NCBI GenBank assembly: GCA_002428205.1
Contig: DIUH01000032.1
Span: 1 to 8,450, forward strand
Length of the DNA stretch: 8,450 bases
Direction: 5' to 3'
Source of the DNA: Planctomycetaceae bacterium UBA6163
Lineage (GTDB): Bacteria; Planctomycetota; Planctomycetia; Pirellulales; Pirellulaceae
The notes below the pieces were generated by a model. It had not been told where the DNA came from and searched no databases. It worked only from the letters and a program-made list of their open reading frames with translations. Position 1 is the stretch's first letter. Every line of letters starts with the position of its first letter. This document shows positions 6,557-8,450 of this stretch, piece by piece. The position numbers and the translations under genes are program-made.

Positions 6557-6850
6557 ATGACGGAAAAAATCGTATTGGTCTTTGGAAATCCTTTGTATCA
6601 CTTAGAAGGTAAAACTCTGAAGGAATTTTTCTCCGCACCAGACGTCGCCAAAGCGCTCGTAAATACTAACGCGGATCTCTTTTACCATGAATATCATGGC
6701 TGGTACGACGAAGGTGTTGACGCCTTATTCGAGCTAACCCGCCGAATAAAAGCGCCAATCGTCGTCTTTATGAAAAAAGGACAGCAGCCCCGATACTTTG
6801 ATGCAGCTACACGAGGCGCGATACTCACTTTCGCTGCCGCAAACAAATGA
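6557..6850 (+). CDS. Hypothetical protein, small, between repeat elements
   Basis: I do not recognise this protein. From ATG 6557 it is 97 aa; the frame is open to ATG 6479 (123 aa) with another ATG at 6530. I prefer 6557 because the product then opens with a typical strand (MTEKIVLVFG) and a TAAGGAG lies upstream, although its 16-nt spacing is long. The extra N-terminal residues of the longer form include rare AGG-AGA codons. The product looks like a small soluble alpha/beta fold: strands near IVLVFGN and APIVVFMKKG, helices in TLKEFF and DALFELTRRI, and an aromatic patch FYHEYHGWYDEG. It has no membrane segment, signal peptide or cysteine. It appears more AT-rich than its neighbours and is flanked on both sides by inverted repeats, which may mean acquired DNA. 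No partner gene is adjacent. Confidence 0.55.
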   Translation: MTEKIVLVFGNPLYHLEGKTLKEFFSAPDVAKALVNTNADLFYHEYHGWYDEGVDALFELTRRIKAPIVVFMKKGQQPRYFDAATRGAILTFAAANK

Positions 6851-6970
6851 GATTGCCAGTGCCGGACAAATGGCACTTGCGATTAAGGGGCATCAAGACG
6901 GGGCGTGGCACGAATGGCTTCCGAAAATCCGTGCCCCTGTTGCACAATTGCAGTGTAATGCCAACAACAT

Positions 6971-6983
6971 ACGCCGTCGGCGT
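6971..6983. repeat. Small perfect palindrome ACGCCG-T-CGGCGT
   Basis: The 6-bp arms around a single T lie in the non-coding space after the hypothetical gene, inside the outer inverted repeat. There is no following T-tract, so it is not a recognisable terminator. It is short enough to be incidental in fairly GC-rich DNA. Confidence 0.25.
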
Positions 6984-7004
6984 CAAAACCGACACCGATG
7001 TCAG

Positions 7005-7076
7005 GCCAAAAGAATGGAAACAAGAGAATACTTGCTCCAGTCTTACTAGATATTCTCTTGTCCCCATTCTTTTGGC
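7005..7076. repeat. Near-perfect inverted repeat with 26-nt arms (REPIN/MITE-like hairpin)
   Basis: The left arm 7005-7030 starts GCCAAAAGAATGGAAAC. The reverse complement of the right arm 7051-7076 starts GCCAAAAGAATGGGGAC. The 26 positions agree except for two adjacent ones (AA against GG). A 20-nt loop (7031-7050) lies between. A strong hairpin is expected in either strand. It lies between the convergent ends of the small gene (stop at 6850) and the DUF1501 gene (stop at 7132), where it could stop transcription, although no U-tract follows. The GGGGAC core is shared with the element at 6393-6454, suggesting one repeat family. Confidence 0.75.
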
Positions 7077-7131
7077 ATGCACGCCCCGTCAAAGGGCAAT
7101 TGACAGGTGGCACAAAACTTTTTTACGACGG

Positions 7132-8450
7132 CTATGCAAGAATCCCTTTGACCACTTCACCGTGAATGTCGGTTAAGCGGAAGTCGCGGCCTTGATATCG
7201 GTAAGTCAATCGCGTGTGGTCGATCCCTAGCTGGTGCATGATGGTGGCGTTGAGATCATGCCAGTGCACGGGATCCCCGACGATGTTGTAACAGTATTCG
7301 TCGGTTTCGCCGTATGTCATACCAGGCTTGATGCCCGCGCCCGCCATCAATACGGTGAAGCATCGCGGATGGTGGTCGCGACCGTAATTGTCGGCGGTGA
7401 TCGCACCTTGCGAATAAATCGTCCGCCCAAACTCGCCGCCCCAAACGATTAACGTATCATCCAACAAACCGTGCTGCTTTAAGTCCTTGATCAAAGCCGC
7501 GGTCGCTTGATCGGTGTCTTTACACTGGCCGCGAATCGCTTTGGGTAATCCACCATGGTGGTCCCAACCCATATGGAACAACTGGACAAACCGAACATCA
7601 CGCTGGGCCAGCCTGCGGGCCAGCAAGCAGTTGGCCGCATACGAACCAGGACGTTTGACGTCGGGACCGTACATATCAAGAACGGATTGGGATTCCGATG
7701 AAATGTCCAACAGATCAGGAACACTGGTTTGCATTCGAAACGCCATCTCATATTGCGCGATTCTCGCTTGAATCTCAGCATCAGCCACTTGTTGATGACG
7801 CATTTCGTTTAGCTGTCGCAACCGATCGAGCGTGCTGCGACGGGTTGCGGTATCGACACCTGGAGGGTTCGATAAGTACAGGACCGCATCACCCGAATTG
7901 CGAAACTTAACTCCTTGGTGTTCGGTTGGTAAAAAACCCGCCCCCCACAATCGATCATACAACGGTTGATCATCGGGACGACCGGAACCGAACGAGGTCA
8001 GCACAACGTAGGCCGGCAGGTCTTGGTTTTCGCTGCCCAAGCCATAGCTGAGCCAAGAACCAATGCTCGGCCGCCCGGCTAACTGCGACCCGGTTTGGCA
8101 AAATGTGATCGCCGGATCATGGTTAATCGCTTCGGTATGGACCGATCGAATCATGCACAAGTCGTCTGCAACCGTCGACATGTGAGGCAACAGTTCGCTC
8201 ATCCACATCCCCGACTGGCCATGCTGTGCGAACTTGAAGATCGATGGCGCAACAGGAAAGGTCGACTGCCCCGATGTCATGGTGGTCAGACGCTGGCCTT
8301 GGCGGATCGATTCAGGCAGGTTCTCGCCACTGCGCGGGATCATCGAGGGCTTGGGGTCGAAAAGGTCCATCTGCGACGGAGCACCCGACTGAAACAGATA
8401 GATGATTCGCTTTGCCTTGGGCGGAAAATGTGGCAAGCCCGGCAAACCGA
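7132..8450 (-). CDS. DUF1501 protein (alkaline phosphatase/sulfatase-like fold), N-terminus beyond the window
   Basis: At least 438 codons, ending in TAG at 7132-7134. A TTG at 8445 is not the start: the frame stays open to the right edge, and the Gly-Leu-Pro-Gly-Leu-Pro-His-Phe run before AKRIIYLFQSGAPSQ is interior in this family. The missing part should be the N-terminal segment, often a Tat-type signal. Family landmarks, counted from the TTG: the SGAPSQMDLFDPKP loop (~20-33), HTEAINHDPA (~103-112), GWDHHGG (~293-299), GGEFGRT (~336-342), GRDHHPRCFTVLMAGAGIK (~355-373), HDLNATIMHQLGIDH (~396-410), and the terminal ITDIHGE-like motif. Known: DUF1501 proteins belong to the alkaline-phosphatase-like superfamily, are abundant in planctomycetes, and usually pair with a DUF1549/DUF1553 cytochrome-like gene, which would lie just beyond the right edge. 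The substrate is unknown. All expected C-terminal motifs are intact. Confidence 0.93.
   Translation of the reverse strand, partial: GLPGLPHFPPKAKRIIYLFQSGAPSQMDLFDPKPSMIPRSGENLPESIRQGQRLTTMTSGQSTFPVAPSIFKFAQHGQSGMWMSELLPHMSTVADDLCMIRSVHTEAINHDPAITFCQTGSQLAGRPSIGSWLSYGLGSENQDLPAYVVLTSFGSGRPDDQPLYDRLWGAGFLPTEHQGVKFRNSGDAVLYLSNPPGVDTATRRSTLDRLRQLNEMRHQQVADAEIQARIAQYEMAFRMQTSVPDLLDISSESQSVLDMYGPDVKRPGSYAANCLLARRLAQRDVRFVQLFHMGWDHHGGLPKAIRGQCKDTDQATAALIKDLKQHGLLDDTLIVWGGEFGRTIYSQGAITADNYGRDHHPRCFTVLMAGAGIKPGMTYGETDEYCYNIVGDPVHWHDLNATIMHQLGIDHTRLTYRYQGRDFRLTDIHGEVVKGILA

Larger units (their letters stand above)
6897..7090. repeat. Outer 11-bp inverted repeat bracketing the 26-nt hairpin
   Basis: GACGGGGCGTG at 6897-6907 is the exact reverse complement of CACGCCCCGTC at 7080-7090. 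The right copy begins three bases after the end of the 26-nt hairpin arm. The left copy lies about 100 nt outside the other arm. The enclosed segment is non-coding and also holds small palindromes. It may mark the edges of an old element, or be a decayed second repeat of the same family. Confidence 0.45.

Noticed and set aside
6393..7090. A CRISPR array in the repeat-rich region.
   Set aside because: The repeats are inverted, of different lengths and not regularly spaced. There are no direct repeat-spacer units and no cas genes.
6847..7176. Plus- and minus-strand frames of 76-109 codons across 6825-7176.
   Set aside because: They run through the inverted repeats and into the end of the DUF1501 gene. 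Their translations look random and they conflict with one another.

Overview
The window looks like chromosomal DNA from a planctomycete, most likely a Rhodopirellula/Pirellula-like member of the Pirellulales. This rests on recognising protein families, not on a search. Three genes point this way: a DUF1501 protein, a small CPECG-motif protein of a kind I associate with planctomycetes, and the GAF/HlyD and M50/HlyD architectures. Base composition is moderate, and Shine-Dalgarno sites are weak or absent before most genes.

Left half (1-4931, minus strand): a tightly packed three-gene operon. In transcription order it encodes a 681-aa membrane-anchored adaptor with two GAF-like domains and a HlyD-type periplasmic part (4931-2886); a 311-aa exported HlyD-type adaptor with a signal peptide (2815-1880); and, after only 8 nt, a polytopic site-2-protease-like M50 protein (1871 to beyond the left edge). 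The last has a PqqD/RRE-like domain at its N-terminus and a HlyD/lipoyl module at its C-terminus. All three carry the biotinyl-lipoyl plus hairpin layout of membrane-fusion proteins, so together they look like an envelope export or processing machine. No ABC ATPase, RND pump or outer-membrane channel lies in the window; any such partner would have to be downstream of the left edge or elsewhere in the genome.

Regulatory region (4932-5207): the gap between this operon and a plus-strand gene holds two perfect palindromes (17 nt and 23 nt), a short direct repeat, and a candidate minus-strand promoter overlapping the larger palindrome.

Middle (5208-6156): a plus-strand 173-aa coiled-coil/CPECG protein of unknown function faces a minus-strand OsmC-like peroxiredoxin with both expected cysteines. 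Their stop codons are 10 nt apart.

Right part (6157-7131): a 400-nt upstream region, a small hypothetical gene (about 97 aa), and a cluster of inverted repeats. These are a GGGGACAC-ended hairpin (6393-6454), a 26-nt-arm near-perfect hairpin (7005-7076), and an 11-bp repeat pair bracketing the latter. They resemble REP/REPIN-type or MITE-type elements and flank the small gene on both sides.

Right edge (7132-8450, minus strand): most of a DUF1501 protein, whose N-terminus lies beyond the window.
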